Shown here piece by piece: positions 8,707 to 17,534 of a stretch of DNA of 41,487 nt. The notes below the pieces were generated by a model, which was not told the DNA's origin, did not search any database, and was given only the letters and a program-made list of their open reading frames with translations. The first letter of the stretch is position 1. Each line of letters begins with the position of its first letter. The stretch comes from Candidatus Zhuqueibacterota bacterium (GTDB lineage Bacteria > Zhuqueibacterota > Zhuqueibacteria > Zhuqueibacterales > Zhuqueibacteraceae): assembly GCA_022616415.1 (NCBI GenBank), contig JAKEEU010000309.1, positions 1 through 41,487 on the forward strand, given 5' to 3'. The translations under genes were made by a program, and so were the position numbers.

Positions 8707-10860
8707 ATGCCATCCCCAAAGCTCAAAATCATTCTGTCCATTTTGATACCTGTTTTGCTCACTGGAATGCTCGCCGCGCAAGAAGCCATCCGGTTGAATC
8801 AAATCGGCTATTATCCGAAAGGCCCCAAATTCGCAGTAGCTGTTGCCACAACGAGCAATGTGTTTTATTTGACCTCGACGGACAAGGCGGACACGGTGTT
8901 TACCGGCGCTCTGGGAGCGGCGCGGATTTGGTCGCACTCCGGCGAGACCGAGAAACTCATCGACTTTACGGCCTTCCAGAAAACTGGGAAATACATGATC
9001 TTGGTTCCGGATCTTGGGCAGTCGCATCCGTTTTTTATTAAAGATTATGTTCACCAGGATGTGTCTGCCGCGTCGATCAAAGGATATTATTTTCAACGCG
9101 CCTCCACTGCGCTCAACACGCCATTCGCCGGAAAATGGAATCGTCCCGCCGGGCATTTGGATACCCAGGTGTGGGTACATGTCTCTGCAGCAACAACGGC
9201 GCGGCCGAAAAATACCATCATCTCTTCATCCAAGGGCTGGTACGATGCGGGAGATTACAACAAGTATATCGTCAACTCCGGCATCAGCACCTACTCGATT
9301 CTGGCCGCGTATGAGCATTTCCCAGGTTATTATCGAGAGTTGCAGCTCAACATTCCTGAAAGCGGCAACAATATTCCGGACATTCTCGACGAAGCGCTGT
9401 GGAATATTAATTGGATGCTGACGATGCAAGATCCGAATGATGGCGGCGTTTATCATAAACTCACGACAGCGAACTTCAGAGGCATGGTGATGCCCCATCA
9501 AGACACGGCCAGAAGATATGTCGTGCAAAAAGGCACGGCGGCGACTCTCGATTTTGCCGCGGTGATGGCGCAAGCCAGCCGCATCTTCCAAGGCTTCAAT
9601 GCGGAAATGCCGGGGTTCGCCCAAACCTGCCTTGACGCCGCTCTCAATGCCTGGAGATGGGCACGCAGGAATCCGAATGTACGCTATAATCAAAGCGCTT
9701 TGAACACCGCGTATAATCCCGACATCAACACCGGTGAATATGGTGACGGCAATTTTACTGACGAATTCCGCTGGGCAGCAGCAGAGCTTTTTATCACGAC
9801 CAAAGCGGATAGCTTCTTGTCCGCATACAATCCGTTATCCGGTTCGTTCGGCGTGCCGGCTTGGCCAAACGTCAATACGCTGGGGCTTTATTCGCTGGTA
9901 TTTCATCGCGCCAAACTCGGCAGGGCCGTTGACACGACATTCGCCATTTCAGCATTGCTAAACTTGGCCGGGAGGTTGAGAAATCAAGTCGCGATTTCCG
10001 CTTATCACGTGGTGATGGGTGAATCGAACAACGACTTTGTCTGGGGCAGCAATGGCGTCGCCGCCAATCAGAGTATGGCATTGATTCAAGCGTTTAAACT
10101 CACCGGCGATACTTCATATCTGGAAGCGGCGGTACAAAACCTCGATTACATGCTCGGCCGCAATGCTGTGGGTTATTGCTTCGTGACCGGATATGGCAGC
10201 AAACCGTCGATGCGCATCCATCATCGCCAATCGCAGGCGGATGGCATTGTCGATCCCGTTCCGGGCTTGCTCGCCGGCGGGCCGAATCCCAGACGGGAAG
10301 ACGGATGCTCCGGCTACATTGGTTCGGAAAGAGCACGATCTTATCTTGACGACGTGTGCAGCTACGCCTCGAATGAAATCGCGATCAACTGGAATGCGCC
10401 GTTGGTCTATCTTGCTGGCGCCATTGAAGCATTGTACTCGCCGACGGGCAAGCCGACTGGCGTTAAGGATGACAGAAACGGGACGGGGCCTGAGGGTTTT
10501 GGGTTGCTGCAGAATTATCCGAATCCACTATCGGCGCAGCCCTACGGGCGTAGCCCTTTTAATTCTTCAACGCAAATAACGTACTCATTGCCAAGCAACG
10601 GCGAGGTTTATCTCGGCGTTTATAACCTTTCCGGACAATTGGTACGCACGCTGCAGCACACGAGCCTTCCTTCAGGACAATATACGCTGGTTTGGAACGC
10701 CGACACGGGCACCGGAACCAAAGTCGCCAGCGGCCTTTATCTTGTCGGCCTTCGTCTTACCGCCAATGGCCGCACCTGGGCTGAAAAGTCAAATCTTCGC
10801 AAAAAAGGCAACAATTTTGGCTCACGGAATGTAACTCACACGGAAGTAAAAAATTTGTAA
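8707..10860 (+). CDS. Secreted GH9 endoglucanase with type IX secretion tag
   Basis: 717 residues. Signal peptide at 1-24, then an N-terminal Ig-like domain (RLNQIGYYPKGPKFAV, about 27-115) and a GH9 (alpha/alpha)6 barrel. Catalytic aspartates Asp180 and Asp183 are in GWYDAGDYNKY, the substrate motif is HHR at 505-507, and the acid is Glu557 in SNEIAINWNAP. It hydrolyses beta-1,4-glucan (cellulose, possibly mixed-linkage glucan or xyloglucan). The C-terminus from about 598 is a T9SS tag (LLQNYPNP...YSLP), marking export and surface attachment or release. Ten residues (608-617) interrupt the tag; see the mini-element at 10528-10557. The last 20 or so residues (SNLRKKGNNFGS onward) extend past the usual tag end. 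GAG-rich ribosome site CCTGGAGAAG precedes ATG 8707. Confidence 0.93.
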   Translation: MPSPKLKIILSILIPVLLTGMLAAQEAIRLNQIGYYPKGPKFAVAVATTSNVFYLTSTDKADTVFTGALGAARIWSHSGETEKLIDFTAFQKTGKYMILVPDLGQSHPFFIKDYVHQDVSAASIKGYYFQRASTALNTPFAGKWNRPAGHLDTQVWVHVSAATTARPKNTIISSSKGWYDAGDYNKYIVNSGISTYSILAAYEHFPGYYRELQLNIPESGNNIPDILDEALWNINWMLTMQDPNDGGVYHKLTTANFRGMVMPHQDTARRYVVQKGTAATLDFAAVMAQASRIFQGFNAEMPGFAQTCLDAALNAWRWARRNPNVRYNQSALNTAYNPDINTGEYGDGNFTDEFRWAAAELFITTKADSFLSAYNPLSGSFGVPAWPNVNTLGLYSLVFHRAKLGRAVDTTFAISALLNLAGRLRNQVAISAYHVVMGESNNDFVWGSNGVAANQSMALIQAFKLTGDTSYLEAAVQNLDYMLGRNAVGYCFVTGYGSKPSMRIHHRQSQADGIVDPVPGLLAGGPNPRREDGCSGYIGSERARSYLDDVCSYASNEIAINWNAPLVYLAGAIEALYSPTGKPTGVKDDRNGTGPEGFGLLQNYPNPLSAQPYGRSPFNSSTQITYSLPSNGEVYLGVYNLSGQLVRTLQHTSLPSGQYTLVWNADTGTGTKVASGLYLVGLRLTANGRTWAEKSNLRKKGNNFGSRNVTHTEVKNL
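10528..10557 (+). repeat. In-frame palindromic mini-element inside the GH9 secretion tag
   Basis: The conserved tag NYPNPFN is interrupted between NP and FN by ten codons (LSAQPYGRSP). The inserted DNA contains CTACGGGCGTAGCCC at 10542-10556, a short stem-loop (CTAC/GTAG). An almost identical word, CTACAGGCGTAGCCC, lies in the non-coding gap at 21250-21264. The insertion is exactly 30 bases and keeps the frame. Resemblance to in-frame palindromic elements described in Rickettsia is by analogy only. Confidence 0.55.
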
Positions 10861-10878
10861 CTATTCAGCTCCCTCGCA

Positions 10879-10951
10879 TGTCATTCTGGAAGAATCCTTT
10901 TCCGTACAAGCACGGTACTCGAAATGAAAAAAAGATCCCTACGGAATGACA
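10879..10951. repeat. TGTCATTC / GAATGACA hairpin repeat
   Basis: The element opens TGTCATTCTGGAAGAATCC and closes with AAGATCCCTACGGAATGACA, giving a long imperfect hairpin in the gap after GH9. It lies just before the truncated GH3 gene and could terminate GH9 transcription. This TGTCATTC...GAATGACA layout is common among dispersed intergenic repeats of environmental FCB bacteria, a recollection rather than a search result. Confidence 0.6.
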
Positions 10952-11015
10952 GCCTGATTTTTCGCCTAAATAGTCACAATTTATTTAATTGTTGTTCCTT
11001 ACCCACGGAAGACAC

Positions 11016-12068
11016 ATGAATAAAGAGCCGCTGCTGGCGGCCACCTGGAACGCTGAGCTGGCTTATCAATACGCCGAGGCGGTCGGCGAAGAATGCCGGG
11101 CCGGCGGTATCGGCATTTTGCTCGGACCCGGATTGATGCTTGATGAATTTAAAAAAGAATTTGGTGATCGGTTGAAGTATGTCAAGGATCCGACGCCCGA
11201 GCAGATCAAATCGGCGGAAATCGTTTTGTGCAATATTGGAACGAGCGCTAGCGAGGGCTGGGATCGGCCATTTGAATTGCCGGAGGATCAAGAGAAAAAA
11301 GTCAAAGGCTGCGTCAGCCAAAATCCCAATACCATCGTCATGGTCACTTCCGGCAGCGGTGTCAGAATGACGGATTGGAACGCTCAAGCCAGGGCCATTA
11401 TTTATGCCTGGTACGGCGGCCAAACCGGCAACCAAGCCTTGGCCGAAATTATTGCAGGGAAAACCGACCCCTCAGGCAAATTGCCCATAACCATCGAGAA
11501 AGAATTTAAGGACTCGCCGGGGCACGGATATATTCCCGAAGGCGAACAACTTTATACCGGCTGGAACGATGAAAAAGAAAAAGCCCGCCCCGTTTATGAG
11601 GTTCATTATAAGGAAGGTGTCTTCGTCGGTTACAGATGGTATGAAAACAAAAGCCTCGAACCGCTTTATCCGTTCGGTCACGGCGTATCTTATACCACGT
11701 TCGAATACAGTGATCTCAAGGTCTCGAAAGCAAAGTTCAACGCCAATGATCTCGTGCAGGTGACCTTTTCGATCAAAAATACTGGTCGCATGAAAGGCAT
11801 GGAAGCCGCGCAATTGTATATCCAGGATGTTGCGAGCTCTGTTCCGCGGCCGGCCAAAGAATTGAAAGGCCTGCAAAAAGTGGAGATAGAACCGGGACAA
11901 GCCAAAATCGTTCAAATCGAATTAAGTAAAAAAGACTTTTCGTTTTGGAATCCAGCGACGAAAGACTGGTTTGCCGAAAAAGGCAAATTTATCATCCACG
12001 TTGGCGCCTCGTCAAAGGATATCAGGCTAAAACAAGAAGTCGAGTTGCTGAAAGGAGCAAACGATTGA
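11016..12068 (+). pseudogene. GH3 remnant: catalytic barrel deleted, C-terminal domains kept
   Basis: 350 residues, half or less of a normal two-domain GH3. Residues about 1-37 (AATWNAELAYQYAEAVGEEC to ILLGPG) match an internal strand of the GH3 N-terminal barrel. The text then jumps directly to MLDEFKKEFGDRLKYV, which belongs to the second domain. Everything between, including the nucleophile Asp (usually SDW), is absent, as is the region before residue 1. The second domain (EGWDRPFELPEDQE, GKLPITIEKEF) and the C-terminal FnIII-like domain (YPFGHGVSYTTFEY, EAAQLYIQDV) look intact. The frame stays open across the junction, so a protein may be made, but without hydrolase activity. It overlaps the next gene by four bases. 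Confidence 0.85.
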
Positions 12069-13057
12069 AAGTACTGTTTATCGGCGGCACCGGCAACATC
12101 AGCACAGCAGTCAGCAGATTATGTGTGGAGCGCGGCATAGATTTGTATTTGCTCAATCGCGGAACTAGCAAGGTCAAAATTGACGGCGCCAATACGATTG
12201 TTGGGGATATCCACCAACCCCAAAAATTATCCGGCATCCTGCAAAATCAAAAGTGGGATGTCGTCGTCAACTGGATCGCATTTAACGCTGGAGACATCGA
12301 AAGAGATATAAACCTGTTTCGAGAAAAAACGAAACAATACGTTTTTATCAGCTCCGCCTCCGTATACCAGAAGCCGGTGCAATTTCCTTACATAACCGAA
12401 TCAACGCCGTTGATCAATCCCTTTTGGGATTACTCGCGCAACAAAATCGCTTGCGAAGAAAAGTTAAATACGGCTTACCGGGAGGAAGGCTTCCCAATTA
12501 CAATTGTGCGCCCATCTTTGACTTATGATACGGTTATTCCCGTTGTTATCGGTGGCTGGAAAGAATACACGATCATCGACCGCATCAAGAAAGGCAAAAA
12601 AATAATCGTACACGGCGACGGCGCCTCGCTTTGGACCATTACACACGCTCGTGATTTTGCCAAAGGCTTTGTCGGACTTCTGGGCCATCAGCAAGCGATT
12701 GGCCACGCCTTCCATATCACCAGCGATGAAATATTAACCTGGAACCAGATTTATCAGGCGATTGCCGAAGCGGCAGGAGCAGAAGCCAACCTCGTTCACA
12801 TCGCTTCCGATTTTATTTGTCAAATTGAAAACTCGCTTATCGGAAGCTTGCTCGGTGATAAAGCGCATAGCGTGATTTTTGACAATAGCAAAATCAAAAA
12901 ATTTGTTCCTGATTTTGTCGCGACCATACCCTTTAAAACCGGCATTAAACAAACCGTGAGCTGGTTCGAAGCCGATGCTTCCCGCATGGTCATCAACGCT
13001 GAAACCAATATCATGATGGACAAAATAATTCAAACCTATGAACGACTTCTTCCTTAA
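12065..13057 (+). CDS. NAD(P)-dependent epimerase/dehydratase family protein
   Basis: 330 residues starting at TTG 12065, which overlaps the GH3 stop (TTGA) and follows the strong ribosome site AAAGGAG by seven bases; upstream extension lies inside GH3 and is not conserved in character. The Rossmann dinucleotide motif GGTGNIS is at 7-13, SSASVY at about 96-101 and the YxxxK pair at Tyr123/Lys127 (YSRNK). These define an extended SDR of the sugar-nucleotide epimerase/dehydratase type. Context suggests a role in converting a sugar or uronate, but the substrate is unknown. Translational coupling to the GH3 remnant implies the pair was once an operon. Confidence 0.85.
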   Translation: MKVLFIGGTGNISTAVSRLCVERGIDLYLLNRGTSKVKIDGANTIVGDIHQPQKLSGILQNQKWDVVVNWIAFNAGDIERDINLFREKTKQYVFISSASVYQKPVQFPYITESTPLINPFWDYSRNKIACEEKLNTAYREEGFPITIVRPSLTYDTVIPVVIGGWKEYTIIDRIKKGKKIIVHGDGASLWTITHARDFAKGFVGLLGHQQAIGHAFHITSDEILTWNQIYQAIAEAAGAEANLVHIASDFICQIENSLIGSLLGDKAHSVIFDNSKIKKFVPDFVATIPFKTGIKQTVSWFEADASRMVINAETNIMMDKIIQTYERLLP

Positions 13058-13142
13058 ACAATCTGGCCTTTGTGAGTTATCGGTTGATTCATCCTTAGTC
13101 TTTAAAGTTGATCCTTTGCAAAAAAACAAAGATTTTTTAGTG

Positions 13143-13256
13143 GTATCCGGATTTGTCGAATCGCCCGGATTCAACTCATGAGATTGTTGATCCGGGCGAT
13201 TCGTAAAATCCGGATACAAAAAGCTTCTTCCTGTTTGGTTCCGGCTCGTCCGGATT
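13143..13256. repeat. Nested hairpin repeat next to DUF3303 gene
   Basis: GTATCCGGATTTGTCGAATC at the left is mirrored by GATTCGTAAAATCCGGATAC ending at 13217, with a GCCCGGAT/ATCCGGGC inner stem and a short loop. A second hairpin reuses the right arm: AATCCGGA (13207) pairs with TCCGGATT ending 13256, enclosing AAAAGCTTCTTCCTGTTTGG. The same enclosed word family reappears at 17535-17585 and, without arms, at 15221-15242. The AAAAGCTTCTTCC core with variable arms is therefore a repeat family. Confidence 0.7.
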
Positions 13257-13280
13257 TGGTAATGAAAAAGGAGGTCGTAG

Positions 13281-13562
13281 ATGCCGCAGACACTATACAT
13301 GGTGGTAGAGCATTTCAAAAACAAAAACGCCGTGCCCGTGTATCGCCGCTTTCGCGAGAAGGGCCGGATGGCGCCCGAGGGCTTGGTCTATGTCTCGAGT
13401 TGGGTCGATCACAAGTTAGAGCGGTGTTATCAGTTGATGGAAACACACAACCGCGCGCTGCTCGACGAGTGGATGGCGAACTGGAGCGACCTCATCGATT
13501 TCGAGGTCCATCCGGTGATCACCTCAAAAGAGGCCGCCGAGAAAATGGCGCCGCTACTGTAG
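13281..13562 (+). CDS. DUF3303 family protein
   Basis: 93 residues, close to the usual length of DUF3303 proteins (VYRRFREKGRMAPEGLVYV, then CYQLMETHNRALLDEWMANW, EVHPVITS). These are small single-domain ferredoxin-like proteins of unknown function. A strong ribosome site AAAGGAGG precedes ATG 13281. It is flanked on both sides by repeats and has no obvious functional link to the sugar genes. Confidence 0.85.
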   Translation: MPQTLYMVVEHFKNKNAVPVYRRFREKGRMAPEGLVYVSSWVDHKLERCYQLMETHNRALLDEWMANWSDLIDFEVHPVITSKEAAEKMAPLL

Positions 13563-13596
13563 ATTTGCACGGGCAGGCGTTGGCGAAAAGAAGATG

Positions 13597-13665
13597 CAAA
13601 AAAGCAAAAAACTTTCACGCAAAGACGCAAAGAATCCGCAAAGGGTTCTCTTTGCGATCCTTTGG
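13597..13665. repeat. Dispersed GCAAAGACGCAAAG hairpin repeat
   Basis: CACGCAAAGACGCAAAGAAT followed by CCGCAAAGG faces CTCTTTGCGATCCTTTG in an imperfect hairpin. It shares the AAAAAGCAAAA...CACGCAAAGACGC start with the longer copy at 25679-25827. The homology of the GH30-like remnant begins within about ten bases of its right end, so the element sits at the truncation point. Confidence 0.65.
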
Positions 13666-13672
13666 GCATTTT

Positions 13673-13870
13673 GCCGTGCATATCGTGAACAACGGTGCAA
13701 CTCGATCGGCAATGCTCACCGGGTTGCCAGCAGATCTGAAGCAGTTGCGCATTTACGTCACCGACAGCGAACGCGGCATGAAGGAAGACAAACGCATTAC
13801 GGTCATCAATGGCAAGGCGCGATTCACGCTCGGGGCCGCAAGCTTCACGACCTTGGTCACGGCTAAGTAA
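13673..13870 (+). pseudogene. C-terminal remnant of a GH30-like glycosidase
   Basis: The frame reads HIVNNGATRSAMLTGLPADL, then KQLRIYVTDSERGMKEDKRI and a final ARFTLGAASFTTLVTAK. That is the terminal beta-sandwich strand set found at the end of secreted GH30-type (glucuronoxylanase/galactanase-like) enzymes. No catalytic domain is present: upstream lies a repeat and the unrelated DUF3303 gene. Family assignment rests on the tail alone and is moderate. Confidence 0.55.
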
Positions 13871-13936
13871 AACGTGCCTGCCCGTGGCTTATGTAAACGC
13901 TAGTTTTCTAATCGAACATAACCAGGAGAAAAGTCT

Positions 13937-15067
13937 TTGGAAAGAAAAATCAAAGTTGCGCAGTTACTGCCCATAGCGGGGTTGATTGTGCTGGTCATTG
14001 GTTGCCCTCTTAACGCGCAACCGGCGTTGAAAGGTGCATTCAAGCATGCTTTTTACATCGGCACGGCTTTGAATCGTAACCAGATTACCGGGGCAGACAA
14101 AAACTCTGTCGCCATTGTGGAAAAACACTTTAACAGTATTACCGCCGAGAATATTTTAAAATGGGTGTACGTTCATCCGGAACCAACGCGATATGATTTT
14201 GCTCCGGCGGATTCTTTTGTGGCGTTCGGCGAGAAGAATAAAATGTTCATCGTCGGCCATACGCTAGTCTGGCACAATCAAACGCCACGCTGGGTCTTTG
14301 CAGATGATGCCGGAAAACCGGTTGATCGCGAAACGTTGCTCCAGCGCATGAAGGAGCATATTCTCACTGTCGCCGGCCGTTACAAGGGCAGGATACACGG
14401 CTGGGACGTGGTGAATGAAGCGGTGGAAGATGACGGCCAGCTTCGGCAAAGCAAATGGCTGCAAATCATCGGCGAGGATTATTTGCAGAAAGCATTCGAA
14501 TGGGCGCATGAGGCCGATCCCAAAGCCGAGTTGTATTACAATGATTATAACATGTGGCATACCGGGAAACGGCAAACCGTGATCCGGCTCGTGCGCGAGC
14601 TGCAGTCGAAAGGTGTACGCATCGATGGCATCGGCATGCAGGGGCATTGGGGGATGGATTATCCGCCACTCGATGAATTGGAAACCAGCCTCCTGGCCTA
14701 TGCCGAGCTTGGCGTCAAAGTCATGATCACCGAGCTCGACATCAACATACTGCCGAATCCCGGCTCCCACCAAGGCGCAGATATTACGCAAAACTATGCG
14801 CTGCAGCAAGAGCTCAATCCTTATGCGGCGGGATTGCCCGATTCCATGCAGGCAAAGCTGGCCAGCCGTTACGCCGAGCTATTCAAAATTCTCTACAAAC
14901 ATCGCGACAAAATCACGCGGGTAACATTTTGGGGTGTTCATGACGGCGTGTCGTGGCACAACAACTGGCCGGTGCGAGGCAGAACCGCGTATTCGCTTTT
15001 GTTTGACCGAAAATATCAGCCCAAACCGGCTTTTGATGCTGTGATTCGAATTGCCGGCGGAGAGTAG
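13937..15067 (+). CDS. Secreted GH10 endo-1,4-beta-xylanase
   Basis: 376 residues with a signal peptide (about 1-28, ending LNAQ). The GH10 barrel is complete: FNSITAENILKW, HTLVWHNQTPRWVF, acid/base Glu161 in WDVVNEA, YNDYNMW, GIGMQGHW, nucleophile Glu266 in ITELDI, and WGVHDGVSWHN near the end. It cleaves internal beta-1,4 bonds of xylan. Start codon is TTG 13937 after ribosome site CCAGGAGAAAAG; no ATG fits. The next gene (GH67) supplies the matching debranching activity. Clear assignment. Confidence 0.95.
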   Translation: MERKIKVAQLLPIAGLIVLVIGCPLNAQPALKGAFKHAFYIGTALNRNQITGADKNSVAIVEKHFNSITAENILKWVYVHPEPTRYDFAPADSFVAFGEKNKMFIVGHTLVWHNQTPRWVFADDAGKPVDRETLLQRMKEHILTVAGRYKGRIHGWDVVNEAVEDDGQLRQSKWLQIIGEDYLQKAFEWAHEADPKAELYYNDYNMWHTGKRQTVIRLVRELQSKGVRIDGIGMQGHWGMDYPPLDELETSLLAYAELGVKVMITELDINILPNPGSHQGADITQNYALQQELNPYAAGLPDSMQAKLASRYAELFKILYKHRDKITRVTFWGVHDGVSWHNNWPVRGRTAYSLLFDRKYQPKPAFDAVIRIAGGE

Positions 15068-15134
15068 CAAATGCATATTTTCGGGTAGGATAATTAAGAA
15101 TGAAATTAGTCTCTTTATAGTGAAATTGTTACAG

Positions 15135-15242
15135 AAAAAGCAAAACTTTATCCGCTAAATCCGTTTAATCCGCTTACAAAAAAACCGGTAAGCGGATTTA
15201 CCTGATAGAGCGGATTAAAACCTGTTTGGTTCCGGCTCGTCC
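15135..15242. repeat. Composite repeat: two repeat families side by side
   Basis: 15135-15177 is the inverted partner of 6937-6979 (TTATCCGCTAAATCCG, then TTTAATCCGCTTAC). GTAAGCGGATT and GAGCGGATT words follow, and at 15221-15242 comes CCTGTTTGGTTCCGGCTCGT, identical to 13230-13250. The region between GH10 and GH67 (15068-15327) thus holds fragments of at least two families and no gene. Confidence 0.6.
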
Positions 15243-15327
15243 ACATTGTGTTAAGTCAAATATTTTTCGTCGAATTCCTTACTCAAGGAAAGGAGCTGAT
15301 ACCATTAAAGACCAAAATTGGAGAATT

Positions 15328-17481
15328 ATGAAAACGCTTATCTTAGCTTTCATTTTTCTTTTTGTCCTGAGCACGGCGCATGCCTTGCGTGCCGAGGGTG
15401 GTTACAGGCTTTGGTTAAAGTACGATCTGATTTCCAACCCGCAAAAGCTGCAAAGCTACCAACAAGCCATTCGGGGTTGGATGATTATTGGCGACTGCCC
15501 GATCCTGACGGCGGCAAAAAAGGAATTGCAAACCGGTTTGGAAGGTTTGCTCGGCTCGACCGCCCCTTTTTCAGATGAGCTGAAAAACGGCCTCGTCATC
15601 GCTGGAACATATAAAGACGCGCCGTTACTCGCAAAAGCAAACCTGGGGGATAAATTAAAAAATCTCGGTCCCGAGGGCTTTGTGATTGTCAATACAACAA
15701 TAACTGATAAAAAAGTCATCGTGATCACGGCCAATGCCGACGCCGGCGTCTTGTATGGCGTTTTTCATTTTCTGCGGCTCCTGCAAACCCAGCAGAACCT
15801 CGAACCGCTCGATCTTGTCTCTTTCCCCAAAATACGGCTGCGCCTGCTCAATCATTGGGATAATCTGGACCGCACGGTTGAACGCGGCTATGCCGGATTT
15901 TCGCTTTGGGACTGGCACAAGCTGCCGGATTATATTCATTCGTACTATCACGATTATGCTCGCGCCAATGCCTCCATCGGCATCAACGGAACCGTGCTCA
16001 ACAACGTCAACGCCAACGCCCTGATTCTGACGCCGCTTTATCTTGAAAAAGTCGCAGCGCTGGCCGAGGTGTTTCGGCCATACAACATAAAAGTCTATTT
16101 GTCGATTCGCTTTAGTGCCCCCATTGATATCGGCGGTTTAAAAGTCTCTGATCCGCTGGACAAGCAAGTCCGGCAATGGTGGAAAGCCAAAGCCGGGGAA
16201 ATCTATGCGCTGATTCCGGACTTCGGCGGTTTTCTGGTGAAGGCCAATTCCGAGGGGCAGCCAGGGCCGCAAAATTACGGGCGCACGCACGCCGACGGCG
16301 CGAATATGCTGGCAGACGCCTTGCAGCCGTTTGGCGGCGTGGTGATGTGGCGGGCATTCGTTTATGACGACAATATAAAGGAAGATCGCGCCAAGCAGGC
16401 TTACAACGAGTTCAAACCTTTGGATGGCGCGTTCGGAGAAAATGTTTTGGTGCAGGTTAAAAACGGCCCAATTGATTTTCAGCCGCGCGAACCGTTCCAC
16501 CCCCTCTTCGGGGCAACGCCCAAAACCTCTCTGATGGTGGAGTTTCAGATTACGCAAGAATATTTGGGTTTCAGCACCCACTTGGTTTATTTGGGCACTT
16601 TGTTTAAGGAAGTCCTCGATGCGGATACTTATGCCCGTGGCGCGGGATCCACGGTGGCAAAAATCGTTGACGGCTCGTTGGATAAACACACGATTTCAGG
16701 CATAGCCGGGGTCGCCAATACCGGCACCGATCGCAACTGGACGGGACACCTTTTTGCGCAGGCCAACTGGTATGCCTTTGGTCGCCTGGCTTGGGATCAT
16801 CAATTGACGGCGGAAGCCATTGCTGAGGAATGGATTCGCATGACCTTATCCAATGATCCTACAGTGATTCAACCCGTCAAAAAGATGATGATGGCGTCAA
16901 GAGAAAATACGGTTAATTACATGTCGCCCCTCGGCCTGCATCACATCATGGGCTGGGGACATCACTACGGCCCGGCCCCGTGGATCAAGGACAAACATCG
17001 CGATGACTGGACTTCCGTTTACTATCATAAAGCCGACAGCAGCGGCGTTGGTTTCGACCGCACGGCGAGGGGAAGCAATGCCGTGAGCCAGTATTGTCCG
17101 CCGGTGGCGAAAAAATTTACGGCGCTGGAAACCTGCCCGGATGAATACCTGCTGTGGTTTCATCATCTCAGTTGGGATTACAAAATGAGATCCGGCAAGA
17201 CCCTTTGGGAAGAATTGTGCCATCGCTACTATGCCGGCGCTGCTGCGGTGCAGGAAATGCAAAACACCTGGAATGCTCTGCAAGGCAAAATAGATGAAGA
17301 CAGTTTCCGGCACGTGCAAGCCATGCTCAAAATTCAGGAGAAAGAAGCGGTGTGGTGGCGGAATGCCTGCGTGCTCTATTTTCAAAGTTTTTCACGCCGG
17401 CCCATGCCCGCAGAATTGGAAAAACCACAAAAATCACTGCAATATTATCAAGAACTGTCATTTCCGTTTGCTCCCAAGTAA
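15328..17481 (+). CDS. GH67 alpha-glucuronidase
   Basis: 717 residues, the usual GH67 length. Signal peptide at about 1-22. N-terminal alpha/beta domain (25-155) is followed by the barrel with LRLLNHWDNLD. The probable general acid is Glu309 in VKANSEGQPGP. The paired bases are Asp383 in VKNGPIDFQPREP and Glu411 in QITQEYLG, with spacing matching characterised GH67 enzymes. The C-terminal helical domain includes GLHHIMGWGHHYGP. It releases 4-O-methylglucuronate from xylo-oligosaccharides made by GH10. ATG 15328 follows GGAGAATT; a longer frame from 15226 would run through repeat sequence and lose the signal peptide. The signal suggests periplasmic location. Confidence 0.95.
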   Translation: MKTLILAFIFLFVLSTAHALRAEGGYRLWLKYDLISNPQKLQSYQQAIRGWMIIGDCPILTAAKKELQTGLEGLLGSTAPFSDELKNGLVIAGTYKDAPLLAKANLGDKLKNLGPEGFVIVNTTITDKKVIVITANADAGVLYGVFHFLRLLQTQQNLEPLDLVSFPKIRLRLLNHWDNLDRTVERGYAGFSLWDWHKLPDYIHSYYHDYARANASIGINGTVLNNVNANALILTPLYLEKVAALAEVFRPYNIKVYLSIRFSAPIDIGGLKVSDPLDKQVRQWWKAKAGEIYALIPDFGGFLVKANSEGQPGPQNYGRTHADGANMLADALQPFGGVVMWRAFVYDDNIKEDRAKQAYNEFKPLDGAFGENVLVQVKNGPIDFQPREPFHPLFGATPKTSLMVEFQITQEYLGFSTHLVYLGTLFKEVLDADTYARGAGSTVAKIVDGSLDKHTISGIAGVANTGTDRNWTGHLFAQANWYAFGRLAWDHQLTAEAIAEEWIRMTLSNDPTVIQPVKKMMMASRENTVNYMSPLGLHHIMGWGHHYGPAPWIKDKHRDDWTSVYYHKADSSGVGFDRTARGSNAVSQYCPPVAKKFTALETCPDEYLLWFHHLSWDYKMRSGKTLWEELCHRYYAGAAAVQEMQNTWNALQGKIDEDSFRHVQAMLKIQEKEAVWWRNACVLYFQSFSRRPMPAELEKPQKSLQYYQELSFPFAPK

Positions 17482-17534
17482 CACAATGCGAACGAGCCGC
17501 AACCCCAAAATATTTATCGCCCACGAAAGCAGAA

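Noticed and set aside
13143..13260. CRISPR-like repetition
   Set aside because: The repeats are palindromic, few, irregularly spaced and shared across intergenic gaps. No regular repeat-spacer array or cas gene is present anywhere in the window.
13178..13870. A single 230-codon open frame spanning DUF3303 and the GH30-like tail
   Set aside because: Only its last 65 or so codons look like protein. The earlier part runs through repeats and out of frame across the DUF3303 gene, so it is not one gene.
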